DNA of 64,000 nt, from positions 992,001-1,056,000 of the forward strand of contig NZ_CP126738.1 in assembly GCF_030246865.1 (NCBI RefSeq), read 5' to 3'. This document shows positions 17,286 through 25,363 of the stretch, piece by piece. Position 1 is the stretch's first letter. Each line of letters starts with the position of its first letter. Position numbers and translations under genes: made by a program. The notes under the pieces are model-generated. The model had not been told where the DNA came from, ran no database searches, and worked only from the letters and a program-made list of their open reading frames with translations. This stretch comes from Microbacterium sp. zg-B96 (GTDB lineage: Bacteria; Actinomycetota; Actinomycetes; Actinomycetales; Microbacteriaceae).

Positions 17286-18275
17286 GTGGACATCGATCTC
17301 GGACTGTTGAAGACGATCGAGCGCGAGAAGGAGATCCCGTTCGATGAGCTCGTGCGCATCATCGAGCAGGCGATCCTCACCGCCTACGGAAAGCACACCT
17401 CCGCGACCGACGAGGTGCCGGCAGGCACGCGGGTCGAGCTGGACCGCAAGACCGGTCATGTCGCCATCTACGTGCCGCTGATCGACGACGAGGGTGCCGT
17501 GGTCGGCGAGGAGGAGACGACGCCCGAGGACTTCGGCCGCATCGGCGCCTTCGCTGCCAAGCAGGTCATCAGCCAGCGCCTGCGCGACATCGCCGACGAA
17601 GCCGTGCTGGGGGAGTTCCGCGGCAAGGAGGGCGACATCGTCGCCGGCATCGTCCAGCAGGGCCCCAATCCCCGCATGGTGCACGTCGACCTCGGCACCG
17701 TCGAGGCGATCCTGCCCCCGGAGGAGCAGGTGGCGGGGGAGACCTACCCGCACGGCTCTCGCCTGCGCGTCTACGTCACGAGCGTGTCGAAGGGTCTGAA
17801 GGGCCCCCAGATCACCGTTTCGCGCACCCACCCCGGACTGGTGCGCAAGCTCTTCGCCCTCGAGGTGCCCGAGATCGCATCCGGTCTCGTGGAGATCGTC
17901 TCGCTCGCGCGCGAAGCCGGCCACCGCACCAAGGTCGCCGTCTCCACCACCGACCCGTCGATCAACGCCAAGGGCGCCTGCATCGGCGAACTCGGCCGTC
18001 GCGTGCGCGCGGTGACCGAGGAGCTCGGCGGAGAGAAGATCGACATCGTCGACTACCACCCGGAGCTGGCCGCGTTCGTCGCGAACGCCCTCTCGCCGGC
18101 GAAGGTCACGTCGAGCTTCATCCTCGACGCGTCCACGAAGGCCGTGCGCGCCCTCGTCCCCGACTACCAGCTGTCGCTGGCGATCGGCAAGGAGGGTCAG
18201 AACGCCCGTCTGGCCGCCAAGCTCACCGGCGCGAAGATCGACATCCAGCCCGACAGCATCCTCGAGGAGAGCTGA
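17286..18275 (+). CDS. nusA: Transcription termination/antitermination factor NusA
   Basis: The protein is 329 aa, starting at GTG 17286 behind AGGGAGG (17274-17280). It binds RNA polymerase and nascent RNA and controls pausing, termination and antitermination. The N-terminal RNAP-binding domain starts VDIDLGLLKTIEREKEIPFD. The S1 domain includes GDIVAGIVQQGPNPRMVHVD, and two KH domains include AKGACIGELGRRVRAVTEEL and LAIGKEGQNARLAAKLTGAK. The acidic C-terminal repeats of the E. coli protein are absent, as is normal for actinobacteria. It leads the nusA-ylxR-infB-rbfA series. Unusually, no rimP precedes it; the upstream gene is the lipase fusion, 101 bases away. Confidence 0.97.
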   Translation: MDIDLGLLKTIEREKEIPFDELVRIIEQAILTAYGKHTSATDEVPAGTRVELDRKTGHVAIYVPLIDDEGAVVGEEETTPEDFGRIGAFAAKQVISQRLRDIADEAVLGEFRGKEGDIVAGIVQQGPNPRMVHVDLGTVEAILPPEEQVAGETYPHGSRLRVYVTSVSKGLKGPQITVSRTHPGLVRKLFALEVPEIASGLVEIVSLAREAGHRTKVAVSTTDPSINAKGACIGELGRRVRAVTEELGGEKIDIVDYHPELAAFVANALSPAKVTSSFILDASTKAVRALVPDYQLSLAIGKEGQNARLAAKLTGAKIDIQPDSILEES

Positions 18276-18298
18276 TCCCTCCGGTTCACCGGAGGGAT
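18275..18298 (+). terminator. Hairpin directly after the nusA stop codon
   Basis: ATCCCTCCGG (18275-18284) pairs perfectly with CCGGAGGGAT (18289-18298) around a TTCA loop. The first A is the last base of the nusA TGA. No T-tract follows, so it may attenuate rather than end transcription, which must continue into ylxR, or may act as a 3'-end stabiliser. A second weaker pair, GCATCCG/CGGAT, follows immediately. Confidence 0.5.
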
Positions 18299-18329
18299 GG
18301 CATCCGCTGCGGATCCAGGAGGGGGTAGG

Positions 18330-18581
18330 ATGGAACCCGTTCGAACGTGCGTGGGGTGCCGCGCACGTGCCCCCCGGGCCACGCTCACCAGAGTCGTGGC
18401 CTTCGATACGCAGCTCGTCCTCGACGAGAGCGCATCGATGCCGGGACGGGGTGCGTGGGTACACGGCACGCGTGAATGCGTGGATGCCGCCATCAGGCGC
18501 CGTGCCTTCGGACGAGCATTGCGTGTGTCAGGTTCGCTTGACACGCAGACCCTTCAGAACCACTTCCAGCGAAACGGCTGA
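18330..18581 (+). CDS. ylxR: YlxR/RnpM family RNA-binding protein
   Basis: The protein is 83 aa; the ATG at 18330 is preceded by AGGAGGGGG (18317-18325), favouring it over the ATG at 18297. The RTCVGCRARAPRATLTRVV N-terminus and the later MPGRGAWVHGTRECVDAAIR with RRAFGRALRV are the two conserved blocks of the DUF448/YlxR family. In Bacillus the orthologue (RnpM) binds RNase P RNA and modulates its activity. It sits between nusA and infB as in most Gram-positive genomes, supporting a translation or RNA-processing role. Confidence 0.93.
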   Translation: MEPVRTCVGCRARAPRATLTRVVAFDTQLVLDESASMPGRGAWVHGTRECVDAAIRRRAFGRALRVSGSLDTQTLQNHFQRNG

Positions 18582-18637
18582 ACGGCTATGGACTCAAAGT
18601 GAACGGCTCGAAATGAGACCCGTCCGCAACTAGCGGT

Positions 18638-18668
18638 CTGCCCTGTCTGGGGCAGGCCTTCAGACAGG
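18638..18668 (+). promoter_or_regulatory. Two mutually exclusive hairpins over the infB ribosome-binding site
   Basis: Hairpin A pairs CTGCCC (18638-18643) with GGGCAG (18650-18655), loop TGTCTG. Hairpin B pairs CCTGTCTG (18642-18649) with CAGACAGG (18661-18668), loop of 11. The 5' arm of B is made from the loop and last bases of A, so they cannot form together. B buries the AGG of the infB Shine-Dalgarno (AGGAG, 18666-18670, four bases before GTG 18675). This is a candidate translational switch for IF-2; both stems are read directly from sequence, the function is inferred. Confidence 0.5.
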
Positions 18669-18674
18669 AGAATT

Positions 18675-21461
18675 GTGGCAAAACCACGCGTGCACGAGAT
18701 CGCTTCCGAGCTCGGCGTCGACAGCAAGGTCGCGCTTGCGAAGCTGAAGGAGCTCGGCGAATTCGTCAAGAGCCCTTCCTCGACCATTGAGCCCCCGGTG
18801 GCTCGCAAGCTCCGTCAGGCCCTGCAGGCCGACGGTGCCAAGCCCGCCGCCGGCGCACCCGCCCCGGGCGCGTCCGCGCGTCCTGCCGGCCGTCCCGGCC
18901 CGGCTCGTCCGGCAGCGCCCGCCGCACCGGCCCCCGCCGCCCCGGCAGCAGCTCCGGCGCCCGCACCGGCACCGGCAGCCCCCGCGGCTCCGGCAGCGCC
19001 TGCGGCACCCGCCGCGGAGCCTGCCGCTCCCGCGGCACCCGCCGCCGCAACGCCGGCTCCGGCCCAGCCCGAGACCGCCAAGCCCGCTGAGGGTGGCGCC
19101 GCAGCCGGCGCGCCCACCCCGGGTGCTCCGCGTCCCGGTGGTGCTCCGCGCCCCGGCAACAACCCCTTCGCTTCCGCGCAGGGCATGGGTCAGCGCCCCG
19201 CAGGTCCCCGTCCGGGCAACAACCCGTTCGCATCGACTCAGGGCATGGGCCAGCGGCCCAGCCCGGGCAACATCCCGCGTCCGCAGGCACCGCGTCCCGG
19301 CGCACCCCGTCCGGGCGCACCGCGTCCCGGTGGCGCCGGTCGCCCCGGTGGCGGCGGTCGTCCCGGCGCTCCGTTCCAGCAGCGTCCCGGCGGTCCCGGC
19401 CGTCCCGGTGGTGCTACCGGCGGTCCCGGTCGTCCCGGTGGCGGTCCCCCCGCAGGTGGTTTCGCCGGTCGTCCCGGTGGCGGCGGTGGCCGTGGTCGTG
19501 GACCCGGCGGTGGCACCGCAGGTGCCTTCGGTAAGGGTGGCGGCAAGTCCAAGCAGCGCAAGTCGCGTCGGGCGAAGCGGCAGGAATTCGAAATGCGGTC
19601 GGCGCCGGTCGTCGGCGGCATCAACGTCTCGCGCGGTAACGGCGAGATCATCCGCATGCGCCGCGGCGCATCGATCGCCGACTTCGCCGACAAGATCGAG
19701 GCCATCACCGGTTACACGGTGCAGCCCGGCACGCTCGTGACGATCCTGTTCAACCTCGGCGAGATGGCCACGGCCACCGAGTCGCTGGATGAGGCGACGT
19801 TCGAGGTGCTCGGTGCCGAGCTCGGCTACAAGATCCAGATGGTCTCGCCCGAGGATGAGGACAAGGAGCTCCTCGAGGGCTTCGGTCTGGACCTCGAGGC
19901 GGAGCTGGAAGCCGAGAGCGAAGACGACCTCGAGATCCGTCCGCCCGTCGTGACCGTCATGGGTCACGTCGACCACGGTAAGACGCGACTGCTCGACGCG
20001 ATCCGTCAGACCAACGTGGTCGCCGGTGAAGCCGGTGGCATCACGCAGCACATCGGTGCCTACCAGGTGTGGACCGAGCACGAGGGCATCGAACGGGCCA
20101 TCACCTTCATCGACACCCCCGGTCACGAGGCGTTCACCGCCATGCGTGCCCGAGGTGCGCAGGTCACCGACCTCGCGATCCTCGTGGTCGCCGCCGATGA
20201 CGGCATCATGCCGCAGACGGTGGAGGCGCTGAACCACGCGCAGGCGGCCGGCGTGCCGATCGTCGTCGCGGTCAACAAGGTGGACAAGCCCGACGCCAAC
20301 CCGGGCAAGGTGCGCCAGCAGCTGACCGAGTACGGCCTGGTCGCCGAGGAGTATGGCGGCGACGTCATGTTCGTCGACGTGTCGGCGCGTGAGGGCACCA
20401 ACATCCAGGCTCTCCTGGATGCGGTCCTGCTGACCGCCGACGCCGGGCTGGACCTCACGGCCAACCCGAACAAGGCTGCTCGTGGTGTCGCGATCGAAGC
20501 GAAGCTCGACAAGGGCCGCGGTTCCATCGCCACCGTGCTGATCCAGTCCGGAACGCTGCGCATCGGTGACGCGATCGTCGCCGGCACGGCATACGGCCGT
20601 GTCCGTGCGATGGTCGACGAGAACGGCGACGCGGTCGAAGAGGCTTACCCCTCGCGTCCCGTGCAGGTGCAGGGTCTGAACTCCGTGCCCCGAGCCGGTG
20701 ACACGTTCATCGTCACCGAGGAGGATCGCCTCGCCCGTCAGATCGCTGAGAAGCGTGAAGCGGCCGAGCGCAACGCCCAGCTGGCCAAGGCCCGCAAGCG
20801 CATCTCGCTCGAGGACTTCACCCGTGCTCTCCAGGAGGGCAAGGTCGAGTCGCTCAACCTCATCATCAAGGGTGACGTCTCCGGTGCCGTTGAGGCGCTG
20901 GAGGAGTCGCTGCTGAAGATCGAGGTCGACGAATCAGTGCAGCTGCGGATCATCCACCGCGGTGTGGGTGCTGTGACCGAGTCCGACGTGAACCTCGCGA
21001 CGATCGACAACGCGATCGTCATCGGGTTCAACGTCCGCCCCGACGCCAAGGCACGTGAGCGTGCTCAGCGTGAGGGTGTGGACATCCGGTTCTACTCGGT
21101 CATCTACAACGCGATCGACGATGTCGAGCAGTCGCTCAAGGGCCTGCTCAAGCCGGAGTACGAAGAGGTCCGGTCGGGCGTCGCCGAGATCCGCGAGGTG
21201 TTCCGCTCCTCCAAGTTCGGCAACATCGCCGGTGTCATCGTCCGCTCCGGCACGATCACCCGCAACGCCAAGGCGCGAGTCATTCGCGACGGCGTTGTCA
21301 TCGCGGACGGCCTGGCGATCGAATCGCTGCGTCGCTTCAAGGATGACGTCACCGAGGTGCGTACGGACTACGAAGCCGGTATCGGCCTCGGCAAGTTCAA
21401 CGACATCCAGATCGGTGACGAGATCGAAACCACCGAGATGGTCGAGAAGCCGCGAGGCTGA
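18675..21461 (+). CDS. infB: Translation initiation factor IF-2 with long low-complexity linker
   Basis: The protein is 928 aa, from GTG 18675. It is the GTPase that places initiator tRNA on the 30S subunit and promotes subunit joining. Residues 1-50 are the IF2_N domain ([20 protein letters not shown]). Residues about 54-300 are an Ala/Pro- then Gly/Pro/Arg-rich linker with a repeated [16 protein letters not shown] unit. A second IF2_N-like region follows ([20 protein letters not shown]). The G domain has G1 GHVDHGKT at about 430, DTPGHEAF at about 480 and NKVD at about 535. Domains II, III and C2 follow ([20 protein letters not shown]). The linker explains many spurious frames on both strands. 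Confidence 0.98.
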   Translation: MAKPRVHEIASELGVDSKVALAKLKELGEFVKSPSSTIEPPVARKLRQALQADGAKPAAGAPAPGASARPAGRPGPARPAAPAAPAPAAPAAAPAPAPAPAAPAAPAAPAAPAAEPAAPAAPAAATPAPAQPETAKPAEGGAAAGAPTPGAPRPGGAPRPGNNPFASAQGMGQRPAGPRPGNNPFASTQGMGQRPSPGNIPRPQAPRPGAPRPGAPRPGGAGRPGGGGRPGAPFQQRPGGPGRPGGATGGPGRPGGGPPAGGFAGRPGGGGGRGRGPGGGTAGAFGKGGGKSKQRKSRRAKRQEFEMRSAPVVGGINVSRGNGEIIRMRRGASIADFADKIEAITGYTVQPGTLVTILFNLGEMATATESLDEATFEVLGAELGYKIQMVSPEDEDKELLEGFGLDLEAELEAESEDDLEIRPPVVTVMGHVDHGKTRLLDAIRQTNVVAGEAGGITQHIGAYQVWTEHEGIERAITFIDTPGHEAFTAMRARGAQVTDLAILVVAADDGIMPQTVEALNHAQAAGVPIVVAVNKVDKPDANPGKVRQQLTEYGLVAEEYGGDVMFVDVSAREGTNIQALLDAVLLTADAGLDLTANPNKAARGVAIEAKLDKGRGSIATVLIQSGTLRIGDAIVAGTAYGRVRAMVDENGDAVEEAYPSRPVQVQGLNSVPRAGDTFIVTEEDRLARQIAEKREAAERNAQLAKARKRISLEDFTRALQEGKVESLNLIIKGDVSGAVEALEESLLKIEVDESVQLRIIHRGVGAVTESDVNLATIDNAIVIGFNVRPDAKARERAQREGVDIRFYSVIYNAIDDVEQSLKGLLKPEYEEVRSGVAEIREVFRSSKFGNIAGVIVRSGTITRNAKARVIRDGVVIADGLAIESLRRFKDDVTEVRTDYEAGIGLGKFNDIQIGDEIETTEMVEKPRG

Positions 21462-21468
21462 TCGATCG

Positions 21469-21496
21469 GCGGGGGGCGCCGACCGGCGCCCCCCGC
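21469..21496 (+). terminator. Strong hairpin between infB and rbfA
   Basis: GCGGGGGGCGCC (21469-21480) pairs perfectly over 12 bp with GGCGCCCCCCGC (21485-21496) around GACC. It lies 8 bases after the infB stop and 23 before rbfA. It lacks a T-tract. It could be a partial terminator lowering rbfA expression, or a processing or stability element. Confidence 0.6.
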
Positions 21497-21518
21497 TTCC
21501 ACCTCCAGGGAGAGAACC

Positions 21519-21950
21519 ATGTCTTCAGAGCGTCAGGCCAGACTGGCCGATCGCATCCGCGTGCTCATCGCGGAGCGGCTCGAAAAGGGTCTTCGCGACC
21601 CCCGTTTGGGCTTCACGACGATCACCGACGTGAAAGTCACCGGTGACCTGCAGCACGCCTCCGTCTTCTACACGGTGCTGGGCACCGAGAAGGAGCGCAA
21701 CGACTCGGCCGAGGCCCTCAAGGCCGCGACCGGGATGCTGCGCAGCGAAGTGGGCCGCCAGCTCAGCATCCGGCTCACCCCGACCCTCGAGTTCATCCCC
21801 GACGCGATCCCCGAGAACGCCGGGCACATCGAGGATCTGCTGCGCGAAGCACGCGAGCGCGACGCCGCCGTGGCGGGGCTCGCGACCGGCGCCGTGTACG
21901 CCGGCGAGCCCGACCCCTACGTCAAGCCCCGCACCGCCGAAGACGAGTGA
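21519..21950 (+). CDS. rbfA: 30S ribosome-binding factor A
   Basis: The protein is 143 aa; the ATG at 21519 follows CAGGGAGAG. RbfA is a KH-like protein that helps mature the 17S-to-16S rRNA 5' end and supports growth in the cold. The N-terminal ARLADRIRVLIAERLEKGLR, the RLGFTTITDVKVTGDLQHAS block and the C-terminal VGRQLSIRLTPTLEFIPDAI are the conserved family parts. The last codons (GAC GAG TGA) coincide with the first unit of a 20-bp-period repeat array, so the repeat contributes its stop codon. Confidence 0.96.
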   Translation: MSSERQARLADRIRVLIAERLEKGLRDPRLGFTTITDVKVTGDLQHASVFYTVLGTEKERNDSAEALKAATGMLRSEVGRQLSIRLTPTLEFIPDAIPENAGHIEDLLREARERDAAVAGLATGAVYAGEPDPYVKPRTAEDE

Positions 21951-22016
21951 GTATTCCCGCTCGCGAGTGAGTATTCATGCTCGCGAGTGAGTATTCACGT
22001 CGTCGAGTGAGTATTC
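21944..22016 (+). repeat. Four-unit tandem array, core CGAGTGAGTATTC, 20-bp period
   Basis: The 13-base core occurs at 21944-21956, 21964-21976, 21984-21996 and 22004-22016, each exactly 20 bp apart. The seven spacer bases vary (CCGCTCG, ATGCTCG, ACGTCGT). The first unit overlaps the rbfA stop codon and the last reaches the mutY stop codon on the other strand. The same core and period recur at 33046-33078 and 60160-60209. The core is not palindromic and reads in the same direction as the gene it follows. Confidence 0.9.
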
Positions 22017-22881
22017 AGCGGGGGAGCGCGAGCATCCCGTCGGATGCCTCGGCGAGGCCGTCCGCGATGAGCGAGTCGATCGCACGGTCCCGCTGCCGCT
22101 GATCCGGCCAGTCCGCGATCACCGCGTCGAGGGCGACCGCGTGCGCGTCGGCATCCCGCAGCACCCGCAGCACCGCACCCCGCGCCTGCCGGTCGCTGCC
22201 TTCGTAGCGTGCCTGCCGGCGCCGCTCGTCGCCGGTGTCCGGGTACCCGGCCGCGCGCCACGCGCACACCCGGGCGAGCGGGCACACCTCACACCGGGGT
22301 GACCGGGCTGTGCAGACCACCGCCCCCAGCTCCATCGTCGCGGCGTTGACGGCCGCCGCCTCCGCATCGTCGGCCGGCAGCACCGCCGCCATCGCCGCCA
22401 GGTCCCGCTTGGCGGGGGAGCCCGGCTGCGATCGGCCGTCGATGGCGCGGGCGAGCACTCGGCGTGTGTTGGTGTCGACGACCGGATGCCGGTGACCGTA
22501 CGCGAATGCGGCCACGGCGCGTGCCGTGTAGTCGCCGATCCCGGTCAATGCCAGCAACTGGTCGACATCCGACGGCACCTGCCCGTCGTGCCGGTCGCGG
22601 ATCTGGACCGCCGCGCGGTGGAGCCACAGCGCCCGCCGCGGATACCCGAGGTTCGCCCACTGCCGCACCGCCTCTGCCGGGGCATCCCCGGCGAGATCCG
22701 CCGGCGTCGGCCACCGCTCCAGCCACGCGGTCAGGTGCGGCACCACTCGGGCGACCGGCGTCTGCTGCAGCATGAACTCGCTGACCAGCACGCCCCACGC
22801 CCCGAACCCGGGGCGGCGCCACGGCAGGTCCCGCGCGTTGTCCCGGTACCACGCGATGAGCGGGGTGGCGATGTCGGGCAC
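22015..22881 (-). CDS. mutY: Adenine DNA glycosylase MutY (no C-terminal MutT-like domain)
   Basis: The protein is 288 aa. It removes adenine opposite 8-oxoguanine in base excision repair. Evidence: the WRRPGFGAWGVLVSEFMLQQ block with the catalytic Glu, the helix-hairpin-helix LLALTGIGDYTARAVAAFAY, VVDTNTRRVLARA with the catalytic Asp, and an intact iron-sulphur motif C-x6-C-x2-C-x5-C (CTARSPRCEVCPLARVC). The NUDIX-like recognition domain of E. coli MutY is missing, which is common in actinobacteria. The GTG start at 22879-22881 has TAGGCT six bases upstream, suggesting a leaderless mRNA. It is divergent from the kinase gene. Confidence 0.93.
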   Translation of the reverse strand: MPDIATPLIAWYRDNARDLPWRRPGFGAWGVLVSEFMLQQTPVARVVPHLTAWLERWPTPADLAGDAPAEAVRQWANLGYPRRALWLHRAAVQIRDRHDGQVPSDVDQLLALTGIGDYTARAVAAFAYGHRHPVVDTNTRRVLARAIDGRSQPGSPAKRDLAAMAAVLPADDAEAAAVNAATMELGAVVCTARSPRCEVCPLARVCAWRAAGYPDTGDERRRQARYEGSDRQARGAVLRVLRDADAHAVALDAVIADWPDQRQRDRAIDSLIADGLAEASDGMLALPR

Positions 22882-22975
22882 CGGATCAGCCTACGTGGCG
22901 GCCAGGTGCCCAGGCGCCCGGGCGGTGAGGGCACCTGCGCCCGGCCGCACACCGCACGCGTCGTAGGCTGGAGGG

Positions 22976-23629
22976 ATGCCGCAGCCCACCGCCCCCGCCC
23001 TGTGGCGTGACCTGCACGACGAGGTGCGCCAGCACCTGCCGCGCGGACGCGTGATCATCGCCGTCGACGGGATCGACGGCGCAGGCAAGACCTGGTTCGC
23101 CGACGGCCTGGCGACCGCGTTCACCGGACCGGTGCTGCGCGCCTCCGTCGACGGCTTCCACCGCCCGCGCGCCGAGCGCTACGCCCGCGGGCGCACCTCG
23201 CCCGAGGGTTTCTACCGCGACTCCTACGACTACGACACGTTCCGCCGCACCCTGATCGACCCCTTCCGCGCCGGAGCACCGTTGCGCACCGCGGTGTGGG
23301 ACGTCGACCGCGACGAGCCCGTCGACGTGCCGCCGCAGACCGCGCCGGAAGATGCCGTCCTCATCGTCGACGGCATCTTCCTGCACCGCCCGGAACTGCG
23401 GGGACTGTGGAACTGGTCGCTCTGGCTGGACGTCCCCGTCGACGTCGCGTTCGCGCGGATGGCCGAGCGCGACGGCACGGACCCCGACCCGTCGGCGGCG
23501 TCGAATCGGCGTTACCGCCAGGGCCAGGAGCTGTACCTGCGCGAAGCCGACCCGCGCCAGGCGGCATCCGCCATCATCGACAACACCGACTGGGACCACC
23601 CGCAGCGCACGTACCGGGACTTCTGCTGA
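22976..23629 (+). CDS. Uridine kinase-like P-loop NTPase
   Basis: The protein is 217 aa. The Walker A motif GIDGAGKT is at residues 32-39, followed by VDGFHRPRAERYARGRTSPE and YDTFRRTLIDPFRAG, both typical of the uridine kinase/phosphoribulokinase-like group. A Walker-B-like strand VLIVDGIFLH follows, and then an Arg-rich lid (FARMAERDGTD, NRRYRQGQELY). It probably phosphorylates a nucleoside or another small hydroxylated molecule with ATP; the substrate is uncertain. TAGGCT ends six bases before the ATG (22976), the leaderless layout. It overlaps truB by one base (TGATG), so the two are coupled. Confidence 0.82.
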   Translation: MPQPTAPALWRDLHDEVRQHLPRGRVIIAVDGIDGAGKTWFADGLATAFTGPVLRASVDGFHRPRAERYARGRTSPEGFYRDSYDYDTFRRTLIDPFRAGAPLRTAVWDVDRDEPVDVPPQTAPEDAVLIVDGIFLHRPELRGLWNWSLWLDVPVDVAFARMAERDGTDPDPSAASNRRYRQGQELYLREADPRQAASAIIDNTDWDHPQRTYRDFC

Positions 23630-24516
23630 TGGCCGGCATCCTGCTGGTGGACAAACCCGGCGGCATCACGAGCCACGACGTCGTCTCCCGCGCCCGCAAG
23701 GCGCTGGGCACCCGCAAGATCGGGCACGCCGGCACGCTCGACCCGATGGCGACGGGCCTGCTCGTGCTCGGAGTGGACAGCGCGACCAGGCTGCTGACCT
23801 ACATGGTCGGGCTCGACAAGACCTACGAGGCGACGATCCGCCTGGGCGTCGCCACCGATTCCGACGACGCCGACGGCGCGGTGACGGCGACGGCGGATGC
23901 CGCGGCGATCGCGGCCGTCGCGCCGGAGGCGATCGCCCGCGGCATCGCCGAGCTCACCGGCGACATCTCCCAGGTGCCCAGCCGCGTGTCGGCGATCAAA
24001 GTCAACGGCAAGCGCGCGTATGACCTCGTGCGTGCCGGGGAAGACGTGCAGCTTGCCTCGCGCGCCGTCACGGTGTCGCGTTTCGACGTGGTCACGACCC
24101 GACGCAGCGAGACCGCGATCGACCTGGACGTCGTCGTCGATTGCACCAGCGGCACCTACATCCGCGCCCTGGCCCGCGACCTCGGCGGCGCACTCGGGGT
24201 CGGCGGGCACCTCACCGCACTGCGTCGCACCCGCATCGGACCGTTTTCGGTGACCGATGCCGTCGCGATCGACGACATCGACGCGTCGCGGCTGGTGCCG
24301 CAGGCGCAGGCCGCCGCCGGCGTGCTGGGCACCTTCCCGGTCACCGCCGATGAGGCACGGGATCTGCGCCAGGGCAAGCGCCTGACCGGTGCCGCTGAAC
24401 GGCTGCACGGGCCGCACATGGCCGCGATCGACCCCGACGGCCGCCTGGTCGGCGTGGTGGAGCGCCGCGGCGCGGATGTGAAGAGCGCCATGAACATCCC
24501 CGAGGATGCCGCATGA
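23629..24516 (+). CDS. truB: tRNA pseudouridine(55) synthase
   Basis: The protein is 295 aa; the ATG at 23629 overlaps the previous TGA. TruB converts uridine-55 of the tRNA T-loop to pseudouridine. The catalytic loop KIGHAGTLDPMATGLLVLG contains Asp38. GLDKTYEATIRLG, VPSRVSAIKVNGKRAYDLVR and SGTYIRALARDLG are the other family motifs. A C-terminal PUA-like part follows (AAERLHGPHMAAIDPDGRLV). The gene is followed without a gap by a small membrane protein (ATGA), then by ribF two genes later, keeping the common rbfA-truB-ribF neighbourhood. Confidence 0.96.
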   Translation: MAGILLVDKPGGITSHDVVSRARKALGTRKIGHAGTLDPMATGLLVLGVDSATRLLTYMVGLDKTYEATIRLGVATDSDDADGAVTATADAAAIAAVAPEAIARGIAELTGDISQVPSRVSAIKVNGKRAYDLVRAGEDVQLASRAVTVSRFDVVTTRRSETAIDLDVVVDCTSGTYIRALARDLGGALGVGGHLTALRRTRIGPFSVTDAVAIDDIDASRLVPQAQAAAGVLGTFPVTADEARDLRQGKRLTGAAERLHGPHMAAIDPDGRLVGVVERRGADVKSAMNIPEDAA

Positions 24517-24881
24517 TCCTGTGGTTCGCGTACGTGCAGGTCGCCGTCGCCACTGTCGCCGGGCTGTTGTGCCTCACGCTGGGACTGGCAGGACGCCGCC
24601 CCAGCGACCTCACGGTGGGCGGGCTGGCGCTGGTGGAGCTGCTGCTGCTGGCGCAGGTGGTCATCGGCATCGTCGCGCCCCTGGCGGGCAACCCGCCGTC
24701 GGGCAGTCTGCTGGAATTCTGGGTCTACCTCGTCTCGGCGGTGCTGCTGCCGCCGGCCGCGGTGGCGTGGGCGCTCATCGAGCGCAGCCGCTGGAGCACC
24801 GTGATCATGGGGGTGGCGGCGCTGTCGGTGGCCGTGATGGTGTGGCGGATGCAGGTCATCTGGACGGTTCAGGTCGCGTGA
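24513..24881 (+). CDS. Small membrane protein of unknown function (four helices)
   Basis: The protein is 122 aa, starting in an ATGA overlap with truB. Four hydrophobic stretches are visible: FAYVQVAVATVAGLLCLTLG, LALVELLLLAQVVIGIVAPL, FWVYLVSAVLLPPAAVAWAL and VIMGVAALSVAVMVWRMQV. There are short polar loops and no catalytic motif. A gene pair like this between truB and ribF is, from memory, common in Microbacteriaceae. Coupling to truB suggests co-expression rather than a shared pathway. Confidence 0.8.
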   Translation: MILWFAYVQVAVATVAGLLCLTLGLAGRRPSDLTVGGLALVELLLLAQVVIGIVAPLAGNPPSGSLLEFWVYLVSAVLLPPAAVAWALIERSRWSTVIMGVAALSVAVMVWRMQVIWTVQVA

Positions 24882-24919
24882 GCCGCCCGCCGGCCACCAC
24901 GCCTACACTGGAGCGCGAT

Positions 24920-25363
24920 ATGTCTTCCCGCCCGCGCATGACCGGCGTCGGCCGTGTGCTCGTGGTCGTCTACGCGATCATGGCCCTCGCCGCGACCGGG
25001 CGCTCCTTCGTGCAGATCGTCGAGAGGTTCGACGAGGCGCCGCTCGCCTACGGTCTGTCGGCGGCTGCTGCGGTGGTCTACATCGTCGCCACGCTCGCCC
25101 TGGTGTTCGCCGGCAACCGCTTCTGGTACGTCGTGGCGTGGGTTGCGATCTGCTTCGAGCTGACCGGGGTGATCGTCGTCGGCACGCTGACCTTCGTCAT
25201 GCCCGCGCTGTTCGACCACCCCACGGTGTGGTCGTGGTACGGCGAGGGGTACCTCTTCATCCCGCTCGCGCTGCCCTTCCTGGGGCTGTGGTGGCTCGCG
25301 AGCAACCGCCCCGGCGCAGCCGCCGTGGCACCCGAACCCGTCGCCGAGAGGTCGTCCTGGTGA
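24920..25363 (+). CDS. Small membrane protein of unknown function
   Basis: The protein is 147 aa with four membrane helices (for example VGRVLVVVYAIMALAATGRS and VVYIVATLALVFAGN). I choose the ATG at 24920; TACACT (24905-24910) is a likely -10 box about ten bases ahead. An in-frame GTG at 24878 overlapping the previous stop would add 14 residues (VSRPPATTPTLERD) and is the alternative if the gene is read only from the truB transcript. The C-terminal tail is Ala/Pro-rich and cytoplasmic or extracellular. It overlaps ribF by four bases (GTGA). Confidence 0.78.
   Translation: MSSRPRMTGVGRVLVVVYAIMALAATGRSFVQIVERFDEAPLAYGLSAAAAVVYIVATLALVFAGNRFWYVVAWVAICFELTGVIVVGTLTFVMPALFDHPTVWSWYGEGYLFIPLALPFLGLWWLASNRPGAAAVAPEPVAERSSW

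Noticed and set aside
18675..20237. Long opposite-strand frames across infB (up to 525 codons)
   Set aside because: They arise from the Ala/Pro/Gly-rich GC-biased linker and have no start site, motif or plausible composition.
21944..22016. CRISPR-like mini-array
   Set aside because: Repeat 13 and spacer 7 bases are far too short, spacers are partly alike, and no cas genes are present.
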